DNA of 64,000 nt from Chloroflexota bacterium (lineage in GTDB: Bacteria; Chloroflexota; Limnocylindria; P2-11E). The stretch is from NCBI GenBank assembly GCA_027310565.1, contig DAIDAP010000011.1, forward strand, positions 1-64,000, given 5' to 3'. Of the stretch, positions 23,921-33,900 are shown piece after piece. The position numbers and the translations under genes are program-made. The notes under the pieces are model-generated. The model saw nothing but the letters and a program-made list of their open reading frames with translations, was not told the origin of the DNA and searched no databases. How positions within the stretch are numbered: position 1 is the stretch's first letter; each line of letters starts with the position of its first letter.

Positions 23921-25479
23921 GCCTGTTGTCGCAGTACCTCGAGAGAGTCGGCGGCTCTCCGGAGCCCGCGCCGGCCGCGCTGTACGCGATGCTCGACCAC
24001 ATCGCATCGGTGTCGCCCAGCGTCGCGGCGGCCGTGGTGCACGAGTTCGACGACCAGCGCACGAACCTCAAGCTCATCGCGAGCGAGAACTACTGCTCGC
24101 TGGCCACGCAGTTCGCGCAGGGCACGCTGTTCACCGACAAGTACGCCGAGGGCTATCCCGCGCATCGCTTCTACGCCGGGTGCGAGAACGTCGACGACGT
24201 CGAGAGCGAGGCGGCGCGCCTCGCGTGCGAGATCTTCGGCGCGGAGCACGCGTACGTGCAGCCGCACTCGGGTGCGGACGCGAACCTCCTCGCGTACCTC
24301 GCCATCCTCACGACGCGCGTCGAGAACAAGATGCTCGCCCGTCTCGGCATTGAGGATCCGTCGAAGGTCTCGCGGGCAGACTGGACGCGCGTCCGCGAGG
24401 CGACGCACGGGCAACGCCTCCTCGGGCTCGACTACTACTCGGGTGGCCACCTCACGCACGGGTATCGCCACAACTACTCGAGCCAGCTCTTCGACGCGTA
24501 CACGTACACCGTCGACCCCAAGACGATGCTGCTCGACCTCGACGAGGTCCGTCGTCAGGCGCGAGAGGTCAAGCCGCTCGTCCTGCTCGCCGGCTACAGC
24601 GCGTATTCGCGGAAGATCGACTTCGCGAAGCTCCGCGAGATCGCCGACGAGGTCGGCGCCGTGCTCATGGTGGACATGGCGCACTTCGCGGGGCTCGTCG
24701 CGGGCAAGGTCTTCGACGGCAGCTACGACCCGGTGCCGTTCGCGCACGTCGTCACGACGACGACGCACAAGACGCTCCGCGGTCCGCGCGGGGGTCTCGT
24801 CCTCTGCACCTCCGAGTTCACCGAGGCCGTCGACAAGGGCTGCCCGATCGTGCTCGGCGGGCCCTTGCCGCACGTCCTCGCCGCGAAGGCGGTCGCGCTG
24901 CGCGAGGCGAGCCAGCCGGGCTTCCGCGAGTACGCGCGGCGCATCGTGCAGAACTCGCAGGCGCTCGCCGAGGCGTGCCTGTCCGAGGGCATGGACGTGC
25001 TCACGGGCGGCACGGACAACCATCTCCTCCTGCTCGACGTGCACGAGAGCTTCGGGCTCACCGGGCGGCAGGCCGAGTCGGCCATCCGCGAGTGCCACAT
25101 GACGCTCAACCGCAACGCGCTGCCGTTCGACGCGAACGGCCCCTGGTACACGAGCGGGCTGCGGGTGGGCACGCCCGCGGCGACGACCCTCGGCATGACG
25201 CCGTCGGACATGCGCGAGGTCGCGAAGGTCTTCAAGCTCGTGCTCTCCAACACGAAGCCGGCGACGGTGCAGAAAGGCCCCGAGGCCGGACAGCCGAGCC
25301 GCGCGCGCTACGAGATCGATCGCGCCGCCGCGGAGTCGGCGCGCGAGCGGATCGCGGCGCTGCTCGAGCGCTATCCCGTGTATCCGGAGATCGACCTCGA
25401 CCTCCTTCGCGAAGCCGCCGCGCGGTGGGGTCCGGCCGCGACGCCGGCCGCCAAGCGCGCGGCCACGGTCGCCCACTGA
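23917..25479 (+). CDS. glyA: serine/glycine hydroxymethyltransferase (long form)
   Basis: A 520-residue PLP enzyme converting serine and tetrahydrofolate to glycine and methylene-THF. Motifs: LIASENYCS near residue 50, [18 protein letters not shown] near 75, [13 protein letters not shown] near 250, and the PLP lysine in [14 protein letters not shown] (about 285). It is about 100 residues longer than E. coli GlyA (417), with an insertion after the early SGADAN block (roughly residues 125-190), like the long GlyA forms of some other phyla. ATGA overlap with rpiB; the upp frame begins at its stop. Confidence 0.92.
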   Translation: MSLLSQYLERVGGSPEPAPAALYAMLDHIASVSPSVAAAVVHEFDDQRTNLKLIASENYCSLATQFAQGTLFTDKYAEGYPAHRFYAGCENVDDVESEAARLACEIFGAEHAYVQPHSGADANLLAYLAILTTRVENKMLARLGIEDPSKVSRADWTRVREATHGQRLLGLDYYSGGHLTHGYRHNYSSQLFDAYTYTVDPKTMLLDLDEVRRQAREVKPLVLLAGYSAYSRKIDFAKLREIADEVGAVLMVDMAHFAGLVAGKVFDGSYDPVPFAHVVTTTTHKTLRGPRGGLVLCTSEFTEAVDKGCPIVLGGPLPHVLAAKAVALREASQPGFREYARRIVQNSQALAEACLSEGMDVLTGGTDNHLLLLDVHESFGLTGRQAESAIRECHMTLNRNALPFDANGPWYTSGLRVGTPAATTLGMTPSDMREVAKVFKLVLSNTKPATVQKGPEAGQPSRARYEIDRAAAESARERIAALLERYPVYPEIDLDLLREAAARWGPAATPAAKRAATVAH

Positions 25480-26108
25480 GCACGGCGCAGCTCCACGTCT
25501 CGGCGCACCCGCTCGTGCGGGAGAAGGTCACGCGCCTGCGTGACGAGCGCACCGAGCCGCGCACGTTCCGCGCGCTGGTCGCCGAGATCGCGACGCTCCT
25601 GCTCTACGAGGCGACCGCGGACCTCCCGATGCAGGAGACCGAGGTGCGCACGCCGCTCGCGGCGGCGAAGGGCGTCCGGCTCGCCGAGCCGCTCGGCCTC
25701 GTGCCGGTGCTGCGCGCGGGCATCGGCATGGTCGAGGCCGCGCTCGAGCTCATGCCCGACGCGCAGGTCTGGCACATCGGCCTCTTCCGCGACGAGCGCA
25801 CGCTGCGGCCGATCGAGTACTACAACAAGCTCCCCTCGGAGGCGACGGTGCAGGTCTGCCTCGTGCTCGACCCGATGCTCGCGACCGGCGGCTCGGCCGT
25901 CGCGACGATCGACATCCTGAAGAGGTGGGGCGCGCGCCGCGTGAAGTACGTCGGCATCATCGCCGCGCCCGAGGGGGTGCGCGCCCTCTCGAGCGCGCAC
26001 CCCGACGTCGCGATCCACGTCGCCGCGCTCGACGAGCGGCTCGACGAGAAGGGCTACATCGTCCCCGGTCTCGGCGACGCCGGCGACCGCCAGTTCGGGA
26101 CGGGCTGA
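25476..26108 (+). CDS. upp: uracil phosphoribosyltransferase, CTG start inferred
   Basis: A 210-residue uracil salvage enzyme making UMP from uracil and PRPP. Motifs: [16 protein letters not shown] (about residues 70-85), the PRPP loop [12 protein letters not shown] (about 130-141), and the uracil-binding C-terminal [17 protein letters not shown]. The family N-terminus (equivalent to HPLVxxKxxxLRD) is encoded from about 25497, with no ATG, GTG or TTG at the right place; the first in-frame GTG (25515) would cut into it. A CTG at 25476 overlaps the glyA stop as CTGA, matching the GTGA/ATGA coupling used elsewhere, and gives the usual family length. Confidence 0.88.
   Translation: MSTAQLHVSAHPLVREKVTRLRDERTEPRTFRALVAEIATLLLYEATADLPMQETEVRTPLAAAKGVRLAEPLGLVPVLRAGIGMVEAALELMPDAQVWHIGLFRDERTLRPIEYYNKLPSEATVQVCLVLDPMLATGGSAVATIDILKRWGARRVKYVGIIAAPEGVRALSSAHPDVAIHVAALDERLDEKGYIVPGLGDAGDRQFGTG
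26031..26090 (+). repeat. left copy of 60-bp direct repeat (upp 3' end)
   Basis: This part of the intact upp gene encodes its uracil-binding C-terminus. It matches 34468-34527 at 55 of 60 positions in direct orientation. The two copies bracket the restriction-modification island. Confidence 0.85.
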
Positions 26109-26143
26109 CCGGGATAACGAGCCCGCGCGCGGTGTCCTCCCCA

Positions 26144-26149
26144 TAGACT
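26144..26149 (+). promoter_or_regulatory. -10 box upstream of hsdM
   Basis: TAGACT, eight bases before the ATG at 26158. It favours that upstream start over the internal ATG at 26197. Confidence 0.45.
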
Positions 26150-26157
26150 CGTCGCCG

Positions 26158-28284
26158 ATGCGAGAAAGGGCCGACGCGAGCCAGGGCCGCGCGCCCATGA
26201 ACCACGGCGAGATCGTCAGCTTCATCTGGGGCGTCGCGGACCTCATCCGCGACAGCTTCCGGCGGGGCAAGTACCAGGACGTCATCCTCCCGCTCACCGT
26301 GCTGCGGCGCCTCGACTGCGTCCTCGCGCCGACGAAGGAGAAGGTCCTCGGCCGAGAGGCCGAGCTCAGCGCCAGGAAGCTCGAGAACCGCGACCAGCAG
26401 CTCCGGCGGGCGTCCGGCTTCGCCTTCTACAACACCTCGCGCTACGACTTCGACAAGCTCCTCGCCGACGCGCCGCACGTCGCGGCGAACCTGCGCAACT
26501 ACATCGCCGGGTTCAGCCCGAACATGCGCGAGGTGCTCGAGCGGTTCGACTTCGACAACACCATCACCAAGCTCGACGAGGCGGGCCTGCTGTTCCAGGT
26601 GCTCCAGCGCTTCCGGAGCGTGGACCTGCATCCGGACAAGATCGACAACGCGACCATGGGCACGATCTTCGAGGAGCTCATCCGCAAGTTCAACGAGGCC
26701 CTCGACGAGAACCCCGGCGAGCACTTCACGCCGCGCGACGTCGTCCACCTCATGGTCGACCTCATGCTCGCGGGCGACGAGACCCGCATCCGCACGCCGG
26801 GAGCGGTGCGCACGGTGTACGACCCCTGCTGCGGCTCGGGTGGGATGCTCACGATCACGAAGGAGCACGTGCTGCGCGGGGTCCGCAGGAACGGCGAGGT
26901 GCTGCGCCCGCCGATCAACGCGGCCGCGGAGATCCACCTCTTCGGCCAGGAGGTGAACCCCGAGACGTGGGCCGTCTCCCGCTCTGACCTCTTCATGAAG
27001 GACCCCACCGGACGCGATGCGGACAACATCGCCTTCGGCAGCACGCTCTCGAACGACCGCCACGCCGCGAGCCACTTTGACTACCTCATCGCCAACCCGC
27101 CGTACGGCAAGGACTGGAAGCGCGACGAGGACGCGGTGCGGGCGGAGCACGAGCGCGGCGCGGCCGGGCGCTTCGCGCCCGGGCTCCCGCGCATCAGCGA
27201 CGGTCAGCTCCTCTTCCTGCTGCACATGCTCGCGAAGGCGAAGGACAGGAAGGAGGGCGGCTCGCGGATCGCCATCATCATGAACGGCTCGCCGCTCTTC
27301 ACCGGCGACGCCGGCAGCGGCGAGAGCGAGATCCGCCGCTACGTGCTGGAGAACGACCTGCTCGAGGCGCTCATCGCGCTGCCCGAGCAGCTCTTCTACA
27401 ACACCGGCATCGCCACGTACGTGTGGGTCGTGACGAACCGCAAAGCGCCAAAGCGGCGCGGTAAGGTGCAGCTCATCGACGCGACGTCCTTCTGGGTGCC
27501 GATGCGCAAGAGCCTCGGGGACAAGCGGCGCGAGATCCCGCCCGAGCGGCGCGACGAGATCGTGAAGATCCTCACGGAGTTCAAGGAAGGCGAGACGAGC
27601 AAGATCTTCCCGACGACGCAGTTCGGGTTCCGGAAGATCACGGTCGAGCGCCCGCTCCGGCTCAACTTCCAGGCCACCCCTGAGCGCGTCGCCCGTCTCG
27701 ACGAGGAGCGCGGCTTCCAGGCGCTCGCGCAGTCGAAGAAGAAGGATGCGGCCGGTGCGAAGGAGCAGGCCGAGGGGCGTGCGCAGCAGGACGCCATCCG
27801 TGCGCTGCTGAACTCGCTTCCGACGACGGTCTACCAGGACCGCGACACGTTCGTGAAGGTCCTCGAGACCGCGGCGCGCAAGGCCGACATGAAGATCGCG
27901 GCGCCGGTGATGAAGGCGCTCCTATCCGCGCTGTCTGAGCGCGACGAGTCGGCGGCGGTGTGTCGCGACCTCGACGGCAGACCCGAACCCGACCCGGAGC
28001 TGCGCGACACCGAGAGCGTGCCGCTGTCCGAGAGCGTCGAAGCGTTCTTCGAGCGCGAGGTCAAGCCCCATGTCCCCGACGCCTGGATCGACCGCGAGAA
28101 GCGCGACGAGAAGGACGGCGAGGTCGGGCTCGTCGGCTACGAGATCAACTTCAACCGCTACTTCTACCGCTACCAGCCGCCGCGTCTGCTGGAGGAGATC
28201 GATGCGGACATCCGCGCGCTGGAGAAGGACATCGTCCGCATGCTGGCGGAGATGACCGGAAGCGTCATCGGCAGCGAAGAGTGA
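26158..28284 (+). CDS. hsdM: type I restriction-modification DNA methyltransferase subunit HsdM
   Basis: A 708-residue N6-adenine methyltransferase subunit of a type I R-M system. The N-terminal HsdM_N helical region (VSFIWGVADLIRDSFRRGKY) is followed by SAM-binding DPCCGSGGM (about residues 222-230) and catalytic NPPYGKDW (about 315-322). The C-terminal extension (about 500-708) is predicted helical and charged. With HsdS it methylates the bipartite host site; with HsdR it forms the nuclease. An internal ATG at 26197 is an alternative start, used by many relatives. Its stop overlaps the hsdS ATG as TGATG. Confidence 0.95.
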   Translation: MRERADASQGRAPMNHGEIVSFIWGVADLIRDSFRRGKYQDVILPLTVLRRLDCVLAPTKEKVLGREAELSARKLENRDQQLRRASGFAFYNTSRYDFDKLLADAPHVAANLRNYIAGFSPNMREVLERFDFDNTITKLDEAGLLFQVLQRFRSVDLHPDKIDNATMGTIFEELIRKFNEALDENPGEHFTPRDVVHLMVDLMLAGDETRIRTPGAVRTVYDPCCGSGGMLTITKEHVLRGVRRNGEVLRPPINAAAEIHLFGQEVNPETWAVSRSDLFMKDPTGRDADNIAFGSTLSNDRHAASHFDYLIANPPYGKDWKRDEDAVRAEHERGAAGRFAPGLPRISDGQLLFLLHMLAKAKDRKEGGSRIAIIMNGSPLFTGDAGSGESEIRRYVLENDLLEALIALPEQLFYNTGIATYVWVVTNRKAPKRRGKVQLIDATSFWVPMRKSLGDKRREIPPERRDEIVKILTEFKEGETSKIFPTTQFGFRKITVERPLRLNFQATPERVARLDEERGFQALAQSKKKDAAGAKEQAEGRAQQDAIRALLNSLPTTVYQDRDTFVKVLETAARKADMKIAAPVMKALLSALSERDESAAVCRDLDGRPEPDPELRDTESVPLSESVEAFFEREVKPHVPDAWIDREKRDEKDGEVGLVGYEINFNRYFYRYQPPRLLEEIDADIRALEKDIVRMLAEMTGSVIGSEE

Positions 28285-29669
28285 TGGCGGCTGCCGGGGT
28301 CGCTTATGGGTCACATCCGCGTTATAGGCCCTATCCGCAGTGTCAGGAGACGAGCGTCGAGCAGCTTGCGTGCATCCCAGCGCATTGGCGGGCCGAACGC
28401 CTTGGCCGCATCGGCACATTCTCGAAGGGCTACGGCGGTAACAAGGGCGATGAGGTTCCCGAAGGCATACCGTGCGTTCGCTACGGCGACCTCTACACGA
28501 CGCACCGCTACTTCATCACGTCGACGCGGCGGTGCATAAGCCCCGAGCAAGCGTCCGCGTACGCGTCCGTCCGATACGGCGAGGTGTTGTTCGCGGCCTC
28601 TGGCGAGACGTTCGAAGAAATCGGCAAGTCCGCCGTGTGCCTGATCCGGCCCGATGTCCGGTGCGGCGGCGACACGATTATCTTTCGACCCAAGGTCGAG
28701 TTCCTCGCGCGGTTCCTCGGGTATGCGACTGACTCACACTCAGCAGCGGCGCAAAAGGCTGCGATGGGTACCGGGACGACGATTAAGCACATCGCCGCTG
28801 ACCGCCTGAAGTCACTTGTGATCGCAGTGGCACCGGTTCAGGAGCAGGGCGCCATCGCGTCATTCCTCGATCGCGAGACCGCGAAGATCGACGCGCTGGT
28901 GGCGAAGAAGGAGCGGCTGATCGAGTTGCTCCTTGAGAAGCGCACTGCGCTCATCGCCAGGGCAGTGACCGAAGGCCTTGACCCGCAGGTTCCAATGAAA
29001 GACTCGGGCGTCGAGTGGCTCGGGAAGATTCCGGCCCATTGGACTACGAGACGTCTCCGGAGCACGGTGCTGGCTCGCCAGAACGGGGTTTGGGGCGAGG
29101 AGCCGGACGGGGTCGATGATCTCCCATGCATCCGTGCCGCCGACTTCGACCGTCTGATGTTCCGCGCCACGCTCGCTGGCGCTCCGTTGCGCTCGATCAA
29201 GCAACGCGACGCAGAGACTCGTGGCCTCCGAGCTGGCGATCTCTTGATTGAGGGATCTGGAGGCGGAGAGGAGCAGCCCGTTGGGATGGTTGTCCTCTAT
29301 GACGACAAGACGTCCGCCGTCTGTTCGAACTTTGTGGGTCGCATCACCGTCGCACCAGGGTTCTCTCCGAGATACCTGACGTACCTGCACGCGGCTCTCT
29401 ACGCTATCCGCTTGACGACTCGGTCGATCAAGCAGACCACGGGCCTTCAGAATCTTGACAGCGAGAGCTACCTAAACGAGGTCGTCGCACTCGCACCAGA
29501 ACCGGAACAGATTGCCATCGCCGCACATCTCGATCGAGAGACCTCGCGTATCGACGCTCTCGTCGGAAAGGTCCGCGACGCCATTGCTCAGCTGAGGGAA
29601 CTCCGGAGCGCCACTGTTTCCGCGGCGGTGACGGGCAAAATCGACGTGCGCAGGGAGGCAGCCACCTGA
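28284..29669 (+). CDS. hsdS: type I restriction-modification specificity subunit HsdS
   Basis: A 461-residue specificity subunit with two target-recognition half-repeats. Each half opens with an IPAHW motif (about residues 33-37 and 249-253) and closes with a coiled-coil spacer (FLDRETAKIDALVAKKERLI, about 192-211, and HLDRETSRIDALVGKVRDAI near 415-434). Recognised DNA sequence cannot be read from the protein. Base composition is visibly less GC-rich than in flanking genes, typical of HsdS exchange by horizontal transfer. The ATG overlaps the hsdM stop. Confidence 0.93.
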   Translation: MAAAGVAYGSHPRYRPYPQCQETSVEQLACIPAHWRAERLGRIGTFSKGYGGNKGDEVPEGIPCVRYGDLYTTHRYFITSTRRCISPEQASAYASVRYGEVLFAASGETFEEIGKSAVCLIRPDVRCGGDTIIFRPKVEFLARFLGYATDSHSAAAQKAAMGTGTTIKHIAADRLKSLVIAVAPVQEQGAIASFLDRETAKIDALVAKKERLIELLLEKRTALIARAVTEGLDPQVPMKDSGVEWLGKIPAHWTTRRLRSTVLARQNGVWGEEPDGVDDLPCIRAADFDRLMFRATLAGAPLRSIKQRDAETRGLRAGDLLIEGSGGGEEQPVGMVVLYDDKTSAVCSNFVGRITVAPGFSPRYLTYLHAALYAIRLTTRSIKQTTGLQNLDSESYLNEVVALAPEPEQIAIAAHLDRETSRIDALVGKVRDAIAQLRELRSATVSAAVTGKIDVRREAAT

Positions 29670-29733
29670 GGCGACGAGGAGCGCGTCCTGTGCTCTTTTC
29701 AAGACAAGGCTATTCCGCTAATAATGATGGCCC
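29670..29733. other. AT-richer spacer between hsdS and fic
   Basis: A 64-bp gap with unusually low GC for this window (TATTCCGCTAATAATGATGG). It could hold a promoter for fic-hsdR; TATTCC and TAATAA/TAATGA are -10-like, but no clear pair with a -35 is visible. Confidence 0.3.
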
Positions 29734-30939
29734 TTGATCTCACCGCCGAAAATAAGAGAAGCCAAGGCTCCGAGTAGGCGCCAGCCGCACGGCCGCCGCA
29801 TCCGGGCCGCGGGCGGGTACAGGCCGTATGTTCCCGCGCCCCTCCCGCCGCGCATCGAATGGACCGCCGCACTCGCCGCGCGCCTGTCCGACGCGGACCG
29901 CGCGGTCGGACGGCTCGCCGGGGAGGGCCGCCGCCTCGCGAATCCGCACCTGTTGCTGCGCCCCTTCGTCCGCCGCGAGGCAGTGCTCTCGAGCCGCATA
30001 GAAGGCACGCAGGCGACGCTCGGCGAGCTCCTCGCGGCCGAGGCGGGCGCGGCGGTCGAGCGCAGCCCCGACGACCTGCGCGAGGTCGGCAACTACGTCG
30101 TCGCGCTCGAGCAGGGCGTGAAGCGCCTGCCGAAGCTGCCGCTGTCGCTGCGGCTCGTCCGCGAGCTGCACGGCACGCTCATGCGCGGCGTGCGCGGCGA
30201 TGCCGCGACACCGGGCGAGTTCCGTACGTCGCAGAACTGGATCGGCCGCCCGGGCTCGACCCTCGCGAACGCGAGCTACGTCCCGCCGCCGCCCGATCGG
30301 CTCATGGAGTGCCTCGGGCCGTGGGAGAGGTTCCTCCACGACCGCGCCCTCCCGCCGCTCGTGCACGCGGCCGTCGTGCACGCGCAGTTCGAGGCGATCC
30401 ATCCATTCCTCGACGGAAACGGGCGCGTCGGGCGTCTCCTCATCACGCTCCTGCTGGTGGAGCGGGCCGTCTTGCCCTCGCCGCTGCTGTACCTCAGCGC
30501 GTTCTTCGAGGCGACGCGGCGCGAGTACTACGCGCGGCTCCTGGCGATCACCGAGGAAGGCGCGTGGGAGGAGTGGCTCGACTACTTCCTGCGCGGCGTC
30601 GCGGAGCAGTCCGAGGACGCGCTCACGCGCATTCAGCGCATCGACGAGTTGCTCGTCCGCTGGCGCGAGCGGCTCGTGGGCACGACCTCACGCCTCCCCG
30701 AGCGCGCGCTCGACCTCTTCGTCGCGAATCCCTTCTGGTCGGTGGGCAAGCTCGCCGAGCGCACCGGTGTCGCCTTCACGACAGCGCAGCGCGCGATCGA
30801 CCGGCTCGAGGGGGAGGGCATCGTCGCGCTCGCGACGGAGGCCAAGCGCAACCGCGTCTACTGCGCGCGCGCGATCCTCCGGGTCCTCGAGGAGCCGTCG
30901 CGCGTCGGCACGGCGCGCGGCCGGAGGACGACCGCATGA
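29734..30939 (+). CDS. Fic family protein (AMPylase) with self-inhibitory helix
   Basis: A 401-residue Fic protein. The catalytic motif HPFLDGNGRVGR is complete (about residues 223-234), so NMP transfer from ATP to a target hydroxyl is expected. An inhibitory motif, SSRIEG (about residues 89-94), lies N-terminal to the Fic core, as in class II Fic proteins, where the Glu blocks ATP binding. The Fic_N region starts at YVPAPLPP. A C-terminal winged-helix-like segment (about 330-385, SVGKLAERTGVAFTTAQRAIDRLEGEG) may bind DNA. Start is TTG 29734. Its stop overlaps the hsdR ATG as ATGA, so it is translated together with the restriction subunit. Confidence 0.9.
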   Translation: MISPPKIREAKAPSRRQPHGRRIRAAGGYRPYVPAPLPPRIEWTAALAARLSDADRAVGRLAGEGRRLANPHLLLRPFVRREAVLSSRIEGTQATLGELLAAEAGAAVERSPDDLREVGNYVVALEQGVKRLPKLPLSLRLVRELHGTLMRGVRGDAATPGEFRTSQNWIGRPGSTLANASYVPPPPDRLMECLGPWERFLHDRALPPLVHAAVVHAQFEAIHPFLDGNGRVGRLLITLLLVERAVLPSPLLYLSAFFEATRREYYARLLAITEEGAWEEWLDYFLRGVAEQSEDALTRIQRIDELLVRWRERLVGTTSRLPERALDLFVANPFWSVGKLAERTGVAFTTAQRAIDRLEGEGIVALATEAKRNRVYCARAILRVLEEPSRVGTARGRRTTA

Positions 30940-33900
30940 CCGTACGGATCGCCGAGCGCGCCTTCGAGGACGCCATCGAATGCGGCCTTCTGCGCTTCGG
31001 TCCCGACGCCTGTGCCGCAGAGGCGCCCGCCATCGGCGAGGCGACCGGGCCGTACGGCGAAACGCCGCCGGGCGGCTACCACCGGCGGCGGCCCGAGGAG
31101 TACGACCGCGCGCTCTGCCTCCTGCCGCGCGACGTCGTGGACTTCGTCCTCGCGACGCAGCCGCGGGAGTGGCAACGGCTCTCCGAGCACCACGGCGCGG
31201 CGGTGCGCGAGCAGCTCCTGCGGCGGCTCGCCGCCGAGATCGAGCGCCGCGGCGCCCTCGACGTGCTGCGGAACGGGGTCAAAGACTCCGGCGTCAAGGT
31301 CCGCCTCGCGTTCTTCCGGCCGGCCAGCGGCCTGAACGAGGAGACCCGTCGCCTGCACGCGGCGAACCTGTTCTCGGTGGTGCGTCAGGTCCGCTACAGC
31401 GCGAAGAACGACAACTCCATCGACCTCGTCCTCTTCCTGAACGGCATTCCCATCTTCACCGCCGAGCTGAAGAACCCGCTCAACGGGCAGGACGTCGAGG
31501 ACGCGATCCACCAGTACAAGACCGACCGCGACCCGCGCGAGCCGCTCCTCGCGTACGGCCGCTGCCTCGCGCACTTCGCCGTCGATCCCGACCTGGTGTA
31601 CGTCACGACGAAGCTCGCAGGCCCGAAGACGCGCTTCCTGCCGTTCAACAGGGGGAAGTTCGGCGGTGCCGGCAATCCGCCGGTCCCGCCGACCGCGAGC
31701 GGCTACGCCACCGGCTATCTCTGGGACGAGATCTGGGCGCGCGACAGCGTGCTCGACCTCGTGCGTCAGTTCATCCACGAGATCGAGGAGGAGGACGAGA
31801 ACGGGCGCAAGACCGGGCAGCGATCGCTCATCTTCCCGCGGTACCACCAGCTCGAGGCCGTGCGCGGCCTCGTGGCGGATGCGCGCGCCGCGGGCGCGGG
31901 GCAGCGCTACCTCATTCAGCACTCCGCGGGGAGCGGAAAGAGCTTCACCATCGCCTGGCTCGCGCACCGGCTCGCGACGCTGCACGACGCCGGCGACCGG
32001 CGGGTGTTCGACTCGATCGTGGTGATCACCGACCGCCGCGTCCTCGATCGCCAGCTCCAGAGCACGATGCGCCAGTTCGAGCAGACGCTCGGGGTGGTGG
32101 AGAACATCGACACCACGTCACGCCAGCTCAAGGAGGCGCTGGAGGCGGGGAAGACGATCATCGTCACCACCCTCCAGAAGTTCCCGGTGATCGCGCGTGA
32201 GATCGGGGAGCTTCCGGGGAAGCGCTTCGCGGTGATCGTCGACGAGGCGCACTCCTCGCAGTCCGGCGAGAGCACGAAGAGCCTGAAGGCCGTCTTCGCG
32301 GCGCGATCGCTCGCGGAGGCCGAGGCGCAGGAGGCCGGCGCGCAGTCGCCGGAGGAGGAGCTCGAGGACGCCGTCCTCGCGGAGATGGAGAAGCGCGGCT
32401 GGCTGCCGAACCTGTCGACGTTCGCCTTCACCGCGACGCCGAAGTCGAAGACGCTGGAGCTCTTCGGCACGAAGCGGGCGGATGGGAGCTTCGGCCCGTT
32501 CCAATTGTACTCGATGCGCCAGGCGATCGAGGAGGGCTTCATCCTCGACGTGCTCGCGACCTACACGACGTACGCGACCTACTGGCGGCTCCTCAAGAAG
32601 ATCGAGGACGATCCCCGCTACGACAAGAGGAAGGCCGAGCGGCTGCTCCGGTCGTTCGTTGATCTGCACCCGCACGCGATCAACGAGAAGGTGCGGATCA
32701 TGGTCGAGCACTTCGCCGCGCAGGTGCAGGGCGAGATCGGCGGCAGGGCGAAGGCGATGGTGGTCACGCGCTCCCGGCTCCACGCGGTGCGCTTCAAGCT
32801 CGCGATGGATGCGTATCTGAAAGAGCACGGGTACCCCTTCGGCACGCTCGTGGCGTTCTCCGGCACGGTTCGCGACGGCGGCCGTTCCTACACCGAGAGC
32901 GGGATGAACTCGCTCGGGCGGAGCGGGACGATCGGCGAGAGCCAGACGGCGCGCGAGTTCGCCAAGCCCGAGTACCGCCTTCTCATCGTGGCGAACAAGT
33001 TCCAGACCGGCTTCGACCAGCCGCTCCTCCACACCATGTACGTCGACAAGAAGCTCGGCGGCGTGAACGCCGTGCAGACGCTGTCACGCCTCGATCGCAT
33101 CCATCCCGAGAAGAAGGGCACGGCGGTGCTGGACTTCGCGAACGGCGCGGACGAGATCGGGGCGGCGTTCGAGCCGTACTACGACACGACGATCCTCTCG
33201 GAAGGGACTGACCCGAATCTCCTCTACGAGGTGCAGGGCCGGCTGGCCGCCTTCCCGGTGTACGCGGAGGCCGACCTCACCGCGTTCGCGAGCATCTATT
33301 TCGACCCCAAGGCGACGCAGGACCGCGTCTACGTGGCGCTCGCGCCGGCGGTCGAGCGGTTCCGTGCGCTCACTCCGGACGAGCAGGCCGATTTCCGCGG
33401 CGAGCTCGCCGACTACGTCCGCCTGTACGCCTTCCTCTCGCAGATCCTGACCTTCGCCGACGCCGACCTCGAGAAGCTCTACGCCTTCGCGCGGCACCTG
33501 CGGCGGGTCCTCCCGTCGGACCGCGCCGACCTGCCGCGGGAGGTGCAGCAGAACATCGACATGGAGTCCTATCGGATCCAGCAGACCGGTGCCGGCGCGA
33601 TCACCCTCACGCGTCGCGCGGGCGCATTGACACCCGCGGGCACGAAGGCCGCGCGCGGGGCGGAGGCCGAGGAGCTGGAGGCGCTGTCCCGGATCATCGC
33701 CGAGCTCAACGAGCGCTTCGGCCTCGATCTCGGACCGGAGCACCGGGTGACCCTCGGCCAGATGCTCGAGCGCCTCGACGCCGACGCGGGGCTCGATGCA
33801 AGCGCGCGCGCGAACACGCGCGAGAACGTGCGCCTGACCTTCGACGAGAAGGTCGAGCAGGTGATCCAGGACATCGTCGACTCGAACTTCGAGCTGTACA

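Noticed and set aside
24975-25475. N-terminal extension of upp inside glyA
   Set aside because: The frame is open far upstream, but the translation is Arg/His-rich shadow of glyA; Upp family length is met by starting at CTG 25476.
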